64,000 nt of DNA from Rhodospirillaceae bacterium. Its GTDB lineage: Bacteria > Pseudomonadota > Alphaproteobacteria > Bin65. Made by a program: the position numbers and the translations under genes. The notes below the pieces were generated by a model, which was given only the letters and a program-made list of their open reading frames with translations, ran no database searches and had not been told where the DNA came from. Shown one piece after another: positions 9,438 to 18,681 of this stretch; the first letter of the stretch is position 1, and the number at the start of each line of letters is the position of its first letter. The DNA lies in contig JAPOST010000081.1 in NCBI GenBank assembly GCA_026709535.1, positions 1 through 64,000 on the forward strand, written 5' to 3'.

Positions 9438-9989
9438 ATGCGCATCCCAAATGTTACATTCAAGACCCGCATACGGGACGAATCAATCGACGGTCCCAAT
9501 CCATACCGATGGGAAAACCGGACGACTGACCAGATCTTCCTCAATCGCAATGTGGTCCTTTTTGCCTTGCCAGGAGCATTTACGCCTACATGCTCTTCAA
9601 CCCATCTTCCCCGCTACGAAGAACTTCACGATAATTTCCGTGCGCTTGGCGTCGACGAAGTGATCTGCCTGAGCGTCAATGACGCTTTTGTGATGTTCCA
9701 GTGGCGTAAGCATCAAAACGTGAAAAAAGTCACAATGCTGCCTGATGGGTCGGCATTATTTACGCGTCGGATGGGTATGCTGGTGACCAAGGATAATCTT
9801 GGTTTCGGCATGCGCTCGTGGCGTTATTCACTATATGCCGAGGACGGTGAAATCCTGAAAATGTTTGTCGAGTCAGGCTTCGACGACGAATGTCCTGTCG
9901 ACCCGTTTGATGTGTCGGACGCTGATACCATGCTGGAATGGCTAACCGACTGTGTTGGCGTAAAGCAGGATGCCATCAAGGCTGCTTGA
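9438..9989 (+). CDS. Prx5-like peroxiredoxin
   Basis: This 183-residue thiol peroxidase has the AhpC/TSA (redoxin) fold. The peroxidatic cysteine is in PGAFTPTCSSTHLPRYEE, the characteristic P-x-x-x-T-x-x-C loop. VDEVICLSVNDAFVMFQW and the C-terminal DVSDADTMLEWL are typical of the Prx5/PMP20 group. It reduces hydrogen peroxide and organic hydroperoxides in the cytosol with glutathione- or thioredoxin-linked reductants. The N-terminal stretch before the core is somewhat longer than in the usual 160-residue members. The gene is alone, with an Irr-box-like palindrome 33 bases upstream that hints at iron- or heme-dependent expression. The ATG at 9438 follows a purine-rich GAAAGAGA. Confidence 0.85.
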   Translation: MRIPNVTFKTRIRDESIDGPNPYRWENRTTDQIFLNRNVVLFALPGAFTPTCSSTHLPRYEELHDNFRALGVDEVICLSVNDAFVMFQWRKHQNVKKVTMLPDGSALFTRRMGMLVTKDNLGFGMRSWRYSLYAEDGEILKMFVESGFDDECPVDPFDVSDADTMLEWLTDCVGVKQDAIKAA

Positions 9990-10044
9990 CCCGGGTCCCG
10001 GAGGATCGCGCGACCCAACGGCGGGATGTGAACGGGCTGGTAGT

Positions 10045-10857
10045 CTAGACAGGCATCTTACCGAAATTGGGTTTGCGTTTTTCTTTCAACGCCGCAATGC
10101 CTTCCTTGGCTTCCGGACCATCCCAGGCCAGGAACTCCAAGCCTAACGATGCATCAAAGGAGGGGCCGTTGATGCGCAGCCAGTTGTTCAGCGCCGTCTT
10201 GGTGTGGCTGATGGCTGTCCGCGCGCCGTTCGCTAACTTCGACGCGACGCGTAACGATTCGGCATCCAGAGCATCGTCGTCGACCGCCAGTGATATCAGA
10301 CCAATCCGTTCGGCTTCTTCCCCGGTCAGCGTATCGCAGGTTAAAAGATAGTATTTCGCCTTGGCCATGCCGCACAACAGTGGCCAGCAGATTACCGAGT
10401 GATCGCCTGCCGCCACCCCCAGATTGGTATGGCCATCGATAATTCGGCATGATCTGGTGGCGATCGTGACGTCGCAGACCATGGCTGCCGCCAAGCCAGC
10501 ACCAACGGCAACCCCGTTCATCGCCGCGATGGTAGGCCGTGAACAGTCAATTACATTATAGACGATGTCGCGGGCCTCCTTCAGCACCCTCATACGGAAG
10601 CCATGGTCGGCAATGATCTGGTCAATCATGCTGAAATCGCCGCCAGCGGAAAACGCCTTGTCCGATCCGCGCAGAATCACGGCGCCGACATCCCGGTCTG
10701 CATCAATATCTTGCCAGATACGGCCCAGTTCTTCATGCATCTTGATATCGGTGGAGTTCAAAGGATTGTCGGGATTATGCATGGTTACCCGCAAGACGCC
10801 ATCGGCCGGCCAATCGAATTTCAGGCGTTCATAGACGTCATATCGGCTGCTGGGCAT
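10045..10857 (-). CDS. Enoyl-CoA hydratase/isomerase (crotonase) family protein
   Basis: This is a 270-residue crotonase-fold protein. Recognisable blocks are VLRVTMHNPDNPLNS at the N-terminus, the oxyanion-hole segment SAGGDFSMI, the second oxyanion glycine pair in NGVAVGAGLAAAMVCDVTIA, and the GHTNLGVAAGDHSVICW segment, which corresponds to the one holding catalytic residues in hydratases. The glutamates of a true hydratase are not obvious in the expected places, so isomerase, hydrolase or another crotonase activity is possible. The start is chosen at ATG 10857 (MPSSRYDVY) with GAAGGA just upstream; the track extends 32 codons further without family similarity. It is a single gene downstream of purB on the same strand, with a 549-base gap. 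Confidence 0.75.
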   Translation of the reverse strand: MPSSRYDVYERLKFDWPADGVLRVTMHNPDNPLNSTDIKMHEELGRIWQDIDADRDVGAVILRGSDKAFSAGGDFSMIDQIIADHGFRMRVLKEARDIVYNVIDCSRPTIAAMNGVAVGAGLAAAMVCDVTIATRSCRIIDGHTNLGVAAGDHSVICWPLLCGMAKAKYYLLTCDTLTGEEAERIGLISLAVDDDALDAESLRVASKLANGARTAISHTKTALNNWLRINGPSFDASLGLEFLAWDGPEAKEGIAALKEKRKPNFGKMPV

Positions 10858-11406
10858 GATGGATTCCTTCATTCCTGATCGGTGGAACCGATCTGTAGCA
10901 TTGCATCGAACGCGCTGAAAACCCGGGAAGTGACGATCAGTAACGTGTCTCAAGGAGCGAGATTGTCCATGAAATCCTGGTTGGCTGTCAGACTGAGGTT
11001 ACCGCTCATGTCAAAGCGAATGACTGGTCGGTCCCATCCTTACGGGACTTATCAAGATAGATTAGCCTGATATTTGTGCAATTGACCAATGTAATAGCTC
11101 GTGTTGACAGCGACGGCAGTCGGCTTCGCTTTCCCAAATCAACAGACATCGGCCTAGTGCTTCTTGGCCAGACGTTACAGGATGGAAACGCCCACTACTG
11201 CGATGTCAATTAATTGCGCAGCAACATGTGCTCTGCTTTCATCAGATCAGACTATCCGAGATGTCTGGAATTTCAGCACTGCAATTCGGTCGCCGCGCTC
11301 ATCCTATATCATCGGGAGAGGCAACGGGATGGCGTTCGGCGCAAGCGCCGAGGCACAAAATCGTCTGTATTCACTCAATTGACCGATCTTGATCTTCGGC
11401 GGTCCG
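10858..11406. other. Intergenic region between purB and the crotonase gene
   Basis: This 549-base gap lies between two minus-strand genes. It contains several small open frames but no motif, and no strong hairpin with T-run that I could find. The crotonase gene promoter probably lies here. Confidence 0.4.
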
Positions 11407-12717
11407 CTAATCACCGAATACCCGATCAAAAATCGTATCTACATGCTTGGCATGATAGTCGGGGTCAAACATCTCATCAATCCGGTTATTGGTCAGGCAA
11501 GTAGCTATTTCAGCGTCGCTTTTCAGGAGTTCGGAGAAGTTGGCCCTCTCTTGCCAGACTTTCATCGCGTTGCGCTGAACTGCGCGATAGGCATCCTCCC
11601 GGCTCATGCCCGCCTGGGTCAGCGCCAAAAGGACTCGCTGCGAATTATGCAGACCCCCAAGGCTGTCGGCATTTTCCAGCATTCGCTCCGGATAGACGAT
11701 CAACTTGTCCATGATGTTCGTCATCCGCGTGAGAGAGAAGTCCAGCGCAACGGTTGCGTCCGGTCCGATATTGCGTTCGACGGAAGAATGGGAGATATCG
11801 CGCTCATGCCAAAGCGCGACGTTTTCCATCGCCGGGATGACCATGCTGCGGATCAGACGCGCCTGTCCGGTCAGGTTTTCTGTCAGGATCGGATTACGTT
11901 TGTGCGGCATGGCAGATGAGCCTTTCTGACCTTCAGAAAAGAACTCTTCCGCCTCTCGAACCTCGGTGCGCTGCAGGTGTCGGATTTCGACCGCTAACCG
12001 TTCGATGGCGCTGGCAACAACGCCTAGGGTCGCAAAATACATCGCGTGACGGTCGCGCGGGATTACCTGTGTGGAGACCGGTTCCGGATTAAGACCGAGA
12101 TGTTCGGCAACATACGCTTCAACAGCGGGGTCAATATTCGCGAAGGTGCCGACCGCACCGGAGATGGCGCAAGTGGTAATTTCTGCGCGGGCGGCGACCA
12201 TGCGCCTGCGGCAGCGGGCGAATTCTGCGTAGTGGCTAGCCAGTTTTACGCCGAATGTCGTTGGCTCGGCATGGATGCCGTGGCTCCGTGCCATGATCCA
12301 TGTGAACTTGTATTCCTCTGCGCGCTGCTGGAGCGTCGCAAGAAGAGCGTCCAAATCGTCGAGAAGCAGGTCCGTCGCCTGGGCCAACTGGACGGCGAAG
12401 CAAGTATCAAGGACATCCGATGAGGTCATCCCTTGATGAATGAAGCGTGCCTCTGATCCAACATGTTCTGCCAGTTCGGTCAGGAAGGCGATGACATCGT
12501 GTTTGACCTCGGCCTCGATGTCATCGATTCGCGCGATCCGCTCCGGCGTATAGGATTTGTTGCCTTTCCGCCAGACCGTTGCCGTCGTGCCCGGCGGTAT
12601 GATACCCAGATTTTCCTGCGCTTGACAGGCATGCGCCTCAATCTCGAACCAGATGCGGAACCGGTTCGCCGACTCCCAGATGGCAGCCATTGCAGAGCGG
12701 GTATAACGCGGTATCAT
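11407..12717 (-). CDS. purB: Adenylosuccinate lyase
   Basis: This 436-residue cytosolic enzyme of the fumarase/aspartase superfamily cleaves SAICAR to AICAR and adenylosuccinate to AMP, each time releasing fumarate, in purine synthesis. The start MIPRYTR, the HQGMTSSDVLDT block, the ARSHGIHAEPTTFG block and the flexible signature loop GSSAMPHKRNP are all present, as is the HERDISHSSVERN segment. The length is normal for the bacterial short form. ATG at 12717 fits the conserved N-terminus. It is monocistronic and divergent from the exported protein gene to its right. Confidence 0.95.
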   Translation of the reverse strand: MIPRYTRSAMAAIWESANRFRIWFEIEAHACQAQENLGIIPPGTTATVWRKGNKSYTPERIARIDDIEAEVKHDVIAFLTELAEHVGSEARFIHQGMTSSDVLDTCFAVQLAQATDLLLDDLDALLATLQQRAEEYKFTWIMARSHGIHAEPTTFGVKLASHYAEFARCRRRMVAARAEITTCAISGAVGTFANIDPAVEAYVAEHLGLNPEPVSTQVIPRDRHAMYFATLGVVASAIERLAVEIRHLQRTEVREAEEFFSEGQKGSSAMPHKRNPILTENLTGQARLIRSMVIPAMENVALWHERDISHSSVERNIGPDATVALDFSLTRMTNIMDKLIVYPERMLENADSLGGLHNSQRVLLALTQAGMSREDAYRAVQRNAMKVWQERANFSELLKSDAEIATCLTNNRIDEMFDPDYHAKHVDTIFDRVFGD

Positions 12718-12899
12718 GGGCGGACTCGCTTGGCGCTCGGTCAGTAGCTTGATCTTAAGAAAGAAAAGGCGGTTATTCCAGATCGCTAGGCGACAATTCA
12801 GCCGTCGATGGCTCGCCGCGCCGGAACTGGCGTGAGACGAGCTACAATGCTAGATTGCCGGATGGAAATTTCTCCGAACCTGATACGAGAACACCGGTA

Positions 12900-13415
12900 A
12901 TGCGCAAAGCTGGCGAACTATTGGCTCCACACCTTGCAGCCCTTGGCATCATCCTCGGCATGGCCGCCGTTGCGCACGCACAGAAGACGAACAATCCACC
13001 TGCGGCGACCTACGGCGAAAAACTGGCTTCAGCCCTCCCGGCTCCGTTGGAAGGATTTAGCGCCCGCGAGCGGGTCGAGGACAATATAGAAACCGGGCAG
13101 GTCCGCGTCCAGCGTGTCTACCTCGACACCGACAATAAACCCGTCATCATGATCATGGTGCGCAGCGAGACGCCAGCGACCTTGAAAAACCGCAAGGATA
13201 CCTTCATGGATGCCAAGGTCGTGAAAGAGAAGAATGGTGAATTCAAGAATATCAACGGCCAGAAATTCTCGATCCTGAAGGTCAAAGGCGAATATACCGC
13301 CATGACCATCGTCGAAGACACTTATTCAGTCCTGTATTTTGGCGCCATAGACCGGACGATGTTATTGGCTCACATTGTGTCGACAGACTTCGCTAGGATA
13401 GCGGCGGCCAAGTAG
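12900..13415 (+). CDS. Exported protein of unknown function
   Basis: This 171-residue protein begins with a good Sec signal peptide (MRKAGELLAPHLAALGIILGMAAVAHA, cleavage probably after AHA), so the mature part should be periplasmic. I start at ATG 12900, because the 15 extra codons in the track lie outside the signal sequence. The mature region is mixed alpha/beta in character, with SARERVEDNIETGQVRVQRVYLD, a VMI-type strand and KGEYTAMTIVEDTYSV. I do not recognise the family. It has no operon partner and sits between divergent purB and a long gene-free stretch. Confidence 0.75.
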   Translation: MRKAGELLAPHLAALGIILGMAAVAHAQKTNNPPAATYGEKLASALPAPLEGFSARERVEDNIETGQVRVQRVYLDTDNKPVIMIMVRSETPATLKNRKDTFMDAKVVKEKNGEFKNINGQKFSILKVKGEYTAMTIVEDTYSVLYFGAIDRTMLLAHIVSTDFARIAAAK

Positions 13416-13541
13416 GACGACTTGGTGTCGAACCGTACGCACGAGTGTTGCTCCGCGCCCAAAATCCGGCGAAATTCTCAAGGTCGTCTTCGTGTGACCA
13501 TCGATGGTTGTCACCTTGAATGCGATTTCTTGGGGATAACT

Positions 13542-13596
13542 TTATCCACAGAAAAATATACCTTTATCAAAATGCTTTGAGCCAAGTTGTGGATAA
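13542..13596. promoter_or_regulatory. Two perfect DnaA boxes in inverted orientation (possible replication origin element)
   Basis: TTATCCACA at 13542-13550 and TGTGGATAA at 13588-13596 are perfect matches to the DnaA 9-mer, facing each other with 37 bases between. A weaker TTATCTACC follows at 13619. The surrounding 13530-13670 is strikingly AT-rich compared with its neighbours and contains ATTTATTGTTGATTATT. Together this is what part of an oriC or a DnaA-regulated promoter looks like. The alternative is a 10-bp stem (TTTATCCACA/TGTGGATAAA) in a transcript. Origin status is inferred only from these motifs. Confidence 0.4.
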
Positions 13597-13769
13597 ATTT
13601 AAGGTAAATTACTCGACTTATCTACCGAATTTCCAAGTATTTGTCATAATTTATTGTTGATTATTGCGTCAGAGCATTGCATGTTTCTCCATGTAACCGG
13701 CAGCCGTAAGGAAGCAGGTTGCAGCAGCAGTTGGAGCCTTAGGGCACTGGTTGCTATAGCCGGAAAGCA

Positions 13770-13998
13770 GATCGTGGACTTTCGGGTCAGCGGAAAGATG
13801 GACCGGCATCCGGAAAGCACTCTTCTAGGAGTGTGGACTGGACGGGGCGTCCGAAGGGATGCGCCGAAAGGATCGAAACCTGCGGGTCGATGATCCATGC
13901 GGCGAGCCCTTCCGGGCGGAGCCGCAGAGAAGGTGTCAGGGGCTCTTCGGAGCCATGCTGGGGCGTCCGCGTCGAAGCACCTGACGCCTTCTTTTTTC
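13770..13998 (+). ncRNA. Candidate structured RNA: consecutive GC-rich hairpins ending in a terminator-like stem
   Basis: No convincing coding frame covers this part of a gene-free kilobase, yet it is dense in perfect hairpins. CACTC...GAGTG lies at 13818-13833, GGACG-GGG-CGTCC near 13840-13852, and nested GCGGC(GCCC-TTCC-GGGC)GCCGC near 13899-13925. A GGCTC-TTCG-GAGCC tetraloop hairpin lies inside a larger stem GGTGTCAGGGGC...GCACCTGACGCC that is followed directly by TTCTTTTTT. That last stem with its T-run would end a transcript on the plus strand. I compared it by eye with RNase P, tmRNA, SRP, 6S and common riboswitches and found no fit. Boundaries are approximate, and the 5' end may lie nearer the AT-rich block at 13650. 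Confidence 0.4.
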
Positions 13999-14101
13999 CC
14001 GAGTCAAAAATCAAGCAACGTCAAGCAACATCAGCGGCGATCTGGGCTTTCATCGAAAAGCCGATTTGTTGCGACGATCAAATCGTTGCTGCATTCAGAA
14101 C

Positions 14102-14153
14102 TGACGCAAACAAAACCCGGTCTTGTAGAAAAGAACCGGGTTTTGCTGTGTCA
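14102..14153. terminator. Long imperfect palindrome, probably a bidirectional terminator
   Basis: TGACGCAAACAAAACCCGG and CCGGGTTTTGCTGTGTCA pair almost completely around a 15-base loop. The core arms AAAACCCGG/CCGGGTTTT supply a T-run on one strand and an A-run that becomes T-run on the other. It lies about 500 bases before rpsB and would isolate the ribosomal operon from upstream transcription. Confidence 0.6.
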
Positions 14154-14657
14154 GGGCAGGTCCGCGTCTGTGCACCTGTGAAGTAGCAGATACCTGTGAT
14201 ATGAAAATCTGTCAACTAAATTTTGTGGAGTTCCTTAATGGTTCTCCAAGATGTTGTAGTAATTTCCCATGTTTGAAAGACCTCTTGGGATGCCAGTCTT
14301 TCTGCTGGCGACGACAAACGTCTGTCGACGTCTGTCCCGGATCGGTGGCCAACCCGTAGGATGTTTCTGGTTCATGTAAATCCTGCAGCAAGGCTTAGGA
14401 GCGCTGTCACGGGCACATGACGGGCGGATACGACCAGTTCTGGCTTTTCCTCCTTGCCAAGGACATTTGACGCATGCGCCCGAAGCTGGTTGTCGCCAGC
14501 TACTGGACACCGTATTTCCCGGTCCATCAAAACCTCACGCGGACTTGCGGCAGCCGGGAATTCCGGACTTGTCGATCCGGTGTCCGACCAGACCGCCGCG
14601 ATGGCGAGAGGGTTGGAAAGAGCGTCCGCGGCGGTCAAACCGGTAAAGGAAATTGCC

Positions 14658-15506
14658 ATGGCGATGCCTAGCTTCACCATGCGCCAGTTGCTTGAGGCTG
14701 GCGTGCACTTCGGACACAATACGCGCCGCTGGAACCCAAAGATGGAACCCTTCATCTTCGGTGCTCGCAATAACGTTCATATCATCGACTTGCAACAGAC
14801 GGTGCCGATGTTGCACCGGGCCATGAACGCCCTGCGCGAAGTGGCGGCTGCCGGCGGACGGGTATTGTTCGTCGGTACCAAACGCCAAGCTTCGCGCATG
14901 ATCTCGCAATCCAACGAGCGCTGCGGACAATTCTATGTTGATCATCGCTGGCTGGGCGGGATGCTGACCAACTGGTCCACGATACAACGATCGATTGCGA
15001 GATTGAAAACGGTCGACGCACAATTGTCGAGTGAGGAGGAAACACAAGGCCTGACCAAGAAGGAAATGCTGCAACTGACCCGTGAAAGAGACAAGCTGGA
15101 GCGAGCCCTGGGCGGGATCAAGGATATGTCTGCGCTCCCAGAGATCATCGTCATCATTGATACCAACAAAGAAGCGATCGCCGTTGCCGAAGCCAACAAG
15201 CTGAAGATTCCCGTCATCGCAGTGATCGACAGCAATAGCGATCCGAAGGGCATCGATTATCCTGTGCCCGGCAACGATGATTCACTGCGTGCGATTGAGC
15301 TGTATCTTGATCTGTTCTGGGGTGCCGTTCTCGACGGCCTGGCGCAAGAAGTGGCCCGGACCGGCGGAGATATTGGCGAAGCCGAGGTGACGCCCTCCGA
15401 AGAACTGCCGACGGCTGATGCCGGCTTGGAAGCGGACACAATTGTCGCGAACCCAGACGCCACCATATCCGATGGTGGCGCGAAGCCGGACGCAGTGACG
15501 AGATAA
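14658..15506 (+). CDS. rpsB: 30S ribosomal protein S2
   Basis: This 282-residue protein binds at the head-body junction of the 30S subunit. The N-terminus [27 protein letters not shown], the [10 protein letters not shown] block and the [11 protein letters not shown] block are diagnostic. The C-terminus carries an acidic tail of about 40 residues, as is common in alphaproteobacteria. The start is ATG 14658 with AAAGGA just before it; the track extends 68 codons upstream with no family similarity. It leads the operon rpsB-tsf-pyrH-frr-uppS-cdsA-dxr, and an RNA leader of up to several hundred bases could exist between the terminator-like hairpin at 14102 and the start. Confidence 0.95.
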   Translation: MAMPSFTMRQLLEAGVHFGHNTRRWNPKMEPFIFGARNNVHIIDLQQTVPMLHRAMNALREVAAAGGRVLFVGTKRQASRMISQSNERCGQFYVDHRWLGGMLTNWSTIQRSIARLKTVDAQLSSEEETQGLTKKEMLQLTRERDKLERALGGIKDMSALPEIIVIIDTNKEAIAVAEANKLKIPVIAVIDSNSDPKGIDYPVPGNDDSLRAIELYLDLFWGAVLDGLAQEVARTGGDIGEAEVTPSEELPTADAGLEADTIVANPDATISDGGAKPDAVTR

Positions 15507-15575
15507 TTCTGAGTCGCGTTTCACGAACCGCATTGACGCGGCGACCGCCAGACAACCAATCCACAAGAGGACAAG

Positions 15576-16499
15576 ATGTCACAGATCAGCGCATCAATGG
15601 TAAAGGAACTGCGTGAACGCACCGGAGCCGGCATGCTGGACTGCAAAAAGGCGCTGGTCGAGGCCGACGGTGACGTCGAAGTTGCCAGCGAGTGGCTCCG
15701 CAAGAAGGGTTTGGCCGCCGCCGCCAAGAAAAGCGGCCGGATAGCAGCAGAAGGTCTGGTTGCCCTGCGGATCGACGGCGACAGGGGCGTGCTGGTCGAG
15801 GTGAACTCGGAGACCGACTTCGTTGCACGCAACAGTGGCTTCCAGTCGTTCGTCAGCCAGGTTGCCGATCTGGCTCTGTCCGTGAACGGCGACATGAGGG
15901 CCTTGAAAGCCACGGGCTATCCAGGTTGCGACAGGACGGTAGAAGGCGAGATGACCAACCTGATTGCGACAATCGGTGAGAATATCGCCCTGCGCCGTTC
16001 AGCGGGCATCACGGTTGATCAGGGCTTCGTCGCCTCGTACATGCACAATGCCGCAGCACCCGGTTTGGGCAAGATTGGCGTGCTGGTTGGCGTGAAGTCT
16101 GCCGCCGACCCGGAAACCTTGCAGGCTTTAGGCAAGCAGATGGCGATGCATGTAGCGGCAAACGACCCCCAAGCCGTTGGAACGAAAGATCTCGACGTTG
16201 CTGCAGTCGAGAAGGAACGCGACATCCTGCGCGAGCAGGCCGCCGCCAGCGGAAAACCGCCCGAAATTGTGGAAAAGATGATTGAGGGCCGGATTCGTAA
16301 GTTCTACGAGGAGGTCGTGCTTCTGAATCAGACTTGGGTGATCGACGGTCAGTCCAAGGTTTCGGAAATAGTTGAATCGACATCCAAGGAGCTTGGCGAG
16401 TCGATTGAGATTACCGGCTTTCTGCGCTATCAGCTTGGCGAAGGCGTCGAAAAGAAAGAAGATAATTTCGCGACCGAAGTGGCGCAGCTTACAGGCTGA
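15576..16499 (+). CDS. tsf: Translation elongation factor Ts
   Basis: This 307-residue cytosolic factor exchanges GDP for GTP on EF-Tu. The UBA-like N-terminal module carries [20 protein letters not shown], and the core has [28 protein letters not shown], where the TDF segment contacts EF-Tu. The C-terminal [12 protein letters not shown]-type block is intact. It follows rpsB by 69 bases, as in nearly all bacteria. ATG at 15576 follows an AGAGGACAAG site. Confidence 0.95.
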   Translation: MSQISASMVKELRERTGAGMLDCKKALVEADGDVEVASEWLRKKGLAAAAKKSGRIAAEGLVALRIDGDRGVLVEVNSETDFVARNSGFQSFVSQVADLALSVNGDMRALKATGYPGCDRTVEGEMTNLIATIGENIALRRSAGITVDQGFVASYMHNAAAPGLGKIGVLVGVKSAADPETLQALGKQMAMHVAANDPQAVGTKDLDVAAVEKERDILREQAAASGKPPEIVEKMIEGRIRKFYEEVVLLNQTWVIDGQSKVSEIVESTSKELGESIEITGFLRYQLGEGVEKKEDNFATEVAQLTG

Positions 16500-16564
16500 T
16501 GAGCTTCTCGCCAGATACGGGCGTTCCGATCGCGCGTGCAAGACAATCGAGGAATTAGACGACC

Positions 16565-17284
16565 ATGAAGGATGAACCGAAATACCGGCGAGTCCTTCTG
16601 AAGCTTTCCGGCGAAGCACTGATGGGTCATCGAAACTTTGGTCTCGATTCCAATACACTGGAGCGTATCGCCGCCGAGGTAAAGTCTATCCGGGATATCG
16701 GTATAGAAGTGTGCCTCGTGGTCGGCGGCGGCAATATCTTTCGCGGTATCCAGTCGGCGGCGCACGCCATTGAGCGGGCAACCGGAGACTATATGGGAAT
16801 GCTTGCCACGGTGATGAACTCCTTGGCAATCCAAGGCGCGCTTGAACAGTTAGGCGTACAAACCCGGGTCCAGTCCGCGATTCCTATGTCAACGGTCTCC
16901 GAACCTTACATTCGCCGTCGCGCCGTTCGACATCTTGAAAAAGGTCGGGTAGTGATCTTCGCAGCCGGCACTGGAAATCCCTTTTTCACTACCGATACAG
17001 CCGCCGCGCTACGCGCTTCAGAAATGACTTGTGATGCGCTGTTCAAGGGCACCAAGGTGGATGGCGTCTACACCGATGATCCCGTGACCAACCCGGACGC
17101 CAAGCGCTACCAAGCACTCACTTTTTCGGATGTCCTGAGTCGCGATCTGAAAGTGATGGACACCACCGCCATTGCCTTGGCCCGGGAAAACGGTATCCCG
17201 ATTCTGGTCTTTTCCATTCAGCGGACCGGATCCATCGCCGAGGTCGTTCACGGTAAGGGTGAATTCACGATTATTTCTGAATAG
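16565..17284 (+). CDS. pyrH: UMP kinase
   Basis: This 239-residue hexameric kinase of the amino-acid-kinase fold phosphorylates UMP to UDP in pyrimidine nucleotide synthesis. [15 protein letters not shown] at the N-terminus is the phosphate-binding KxSGE loop. [24 protein letters not shown] and [13 protein letters not shown] are the remaining signature blocks. The length is standard. It follows tsf by 65 bases in the translation operon. Confidence 0.95.
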   Translation: MKDEPKYRRVLLKLSGEALMGHRNFGLDSNTLERIAAEVKSIRDIGIEVCLVVGGGNIFRGIQSAAHAIERATGDYMGMLATVMNSLAIQGALEQLGVQTRVQSAIPMSTVSEPYIRRRAVRHLEKGRVVIFAAGTGNPFFTTDTAAALRASEMTCDALFKGTKVDGVYTDDPVTNPDAKRYQALTFSDVLSRDLKVMDTTAIALARENGIPILVFSIQRTGSIAEVVHGKGEFTIISE

Positions 17285-17382
17285 GGCGTTCCCCCGACAC
17301 GCCATTCTGATAAAATCGTTGCCGGGAGACGCCGCATCAACACGCTGGCAGAAGGCGCCAACAAGAATGAGGAGGCTGAACC

Positions 17383-17940
17383 ATGATTGACCCGATCCTC
17401 AAGGATATCAAACGTCGAATGGATGGCGCGATGGCAGCGTTTCGCAACGATCTGGCGGGCCTGCGCACCGGTCGAGCAAACACCAGCTTGCTGGAGTCGA
17501 TTAGCGTTGAAGCCTACGGCGCCCAGATGCCGATGAAGCAGGCCGGCAATATTTCGGTACCCGAGGCCCGGTTGTTGTCAGTCCAGGTCTGGGACGTAAA
17601 TCTCGTTGGTGCCGTCGAAAAGGCCATCCGCGAATCCGATCTTGGGCTTAACCCGCAGACGGAAGGGCAAGTAATCCGGGTTCCGCTGCCGGAACTGACG
17701 GAGGAGCGGCGCAAGGAACTGGTCAAGGTTGCGGGCAATTATGCGGAGCAGGCACGAGTCGCCGTGCGCAATGTCCGCCGTGATGGCATGGAGCGGTTGA
17801 AGAAGGCTGAGAAGGCAGGTGACATCTCTCAGGACGAACAACGCGCCCGGTCGGAAGACGTTCAGAGGACGACCAACGAGCATGTCAAGGATATTGATGA
17901 TCTCCTCGCCCAGAAACAGGGCGAGATAATGCAAGTTTGA
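17383..17940 (+). CDS. frr: Ribosome recycling factor
   Basis: This 185-residue two-domain protein separates the post-termination ribosome together with [24 protein letters not shown] and the [23 protein letters not shown] block are the classic start of the three-helix bundle and the hinge into the beta domain. The C-terminal helix has [15 protein letters not shown]. It sits 98 bases downstream of pyrH, and its stop is nine bases before the chosen uppS ATG. Confidence 0.95.
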   Translation: MIDPILKDIKRRMDGAMAAFRNDLAGLRTGRANTSLLESISVEAYGAQMPMKQAGNISVPEARLLSVQVWDVNLVGAVEKAIRESDLGLNPQTEGQVIRVPLPELTEERRKELVKVAGNYAEQARVAVRNVRRDGMERLKKAEKAGDISQDEQRARSEDVQRTTNEHVKDIDDLLAQKQGEIMQV

Positions 17941-17949
17941 GTAGTGCTG

Positions 17950-18681
17950 ATGGAAGCGGTCTCGCCCCAAGCCATAACAGAAGCGCCACCTCGTCATGTC
18001 GCCATCATCATGGATGGTAACGGGCGGTGGGCGGCAGCCCGCGGGTTGCCCAGAACCCAAGGACACCGTCGTGGCGTTGAAGCCGTCCGGCATACGGTCA
18101 AGGCGGCGATCGCGGCGGGGATCGGATTTCTGACGCTGTACGGCTTTTCTTCAGAGAACTGGAAGCGCCCGGCTGCCGAGGTGAAGGAACTGATGAGGCT
18201 GTTACGGTTTTACTTGCGCAGCGAAATCGCAGAACTGCATAAAGAGGGAGTCAAGATCCGTTTCATCGGCGATCGCTCTCGTCTCCCGAAAGACATCATC
18301 AAGTTGATTGAGAGCGCCGAATTGCGAACGGCAGGAAATGATACGCTGACTCTGGTCATTGCCCTGAGCTACGGCGGTCGCGACGAAATTCTTGGAGCCG
18401 TTCGGCGCCTGGCGTCTGATGTGATCCGGGGCGCTGTCGATTTGGAAGCGATTTGCGAGGAAGAATTTTCACGTCACCTTTTGACCAACGACATTCCGGA
18501 TCCAGATCTGGTCATTCGCACTAGTGGTGAGCAACGCCTCAGTAATTTCCTGTTATGGCAGTCTGCCTATGCCGAACTGGTTTTTACCAAGTGCCTGTGG
18601 CCTGATTTCGATGCTGAGGCGCTGTACGCAGCAGTTTCCGAATATTGTCAACGGGAGCGCCGCTATGGCGCTGTTGTATAA
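17950..18681 (+). CDS. uppS: Undecaprenyl diphosphate synthase (cis-prenyltransferase)
   Basis: This roughly 243-residue enzyme elongates farnesyl diphosphate with eight isopentenyl units to make the carrier lipid for peptidoglycan and O-antigen. The catalytic aspartate D22 lies in [23 protein letters not shown] and [14 protein letters not shown] follow, and the IPP-binding region [21 protein letters not shown] is intact. The track begins at GTG 17944; I prefer ATG 17950, though neither has a strong Shine-Dalgarno sequence, so translational coupling to frr is likely. Its end overlaps cdsA by 17 bases. Confidence 0.93.
   Translation: MEAVSPQAITEAPPRHVAIIMDGNGRWAAARGLPRTQGHRRGVEAVRHTVKAAIAAGIGFLTLYGFSSENWKRPAAEVKELMRLLRFYLRSEIAELHKEGVKIRFIGDRSRLPKDIIKLIESAELRTAGNDTLTLVIALSYGGRDEILGAVRRLASDVIRGAVDLEAICEEEFSRHLLTNDIPDPDLVIRTSGEQRLSNFLLWQSAYAELVFTKCLWPDFDAEALYAAVSEYCQRERRYGAVV

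Noticed and set aside
11389-11919. 176-codon plus-strand ORF
   Set aside because: Lies antisense to purB, whose frame is strongly supported; shadow.
13690-13760. GGAAGCAGG after a GTAA tetraloop, recalling the SRP RNA core
   Set aside because: The opposite strand of the internal loop does not match and the rest of an SRP RNA is missing.
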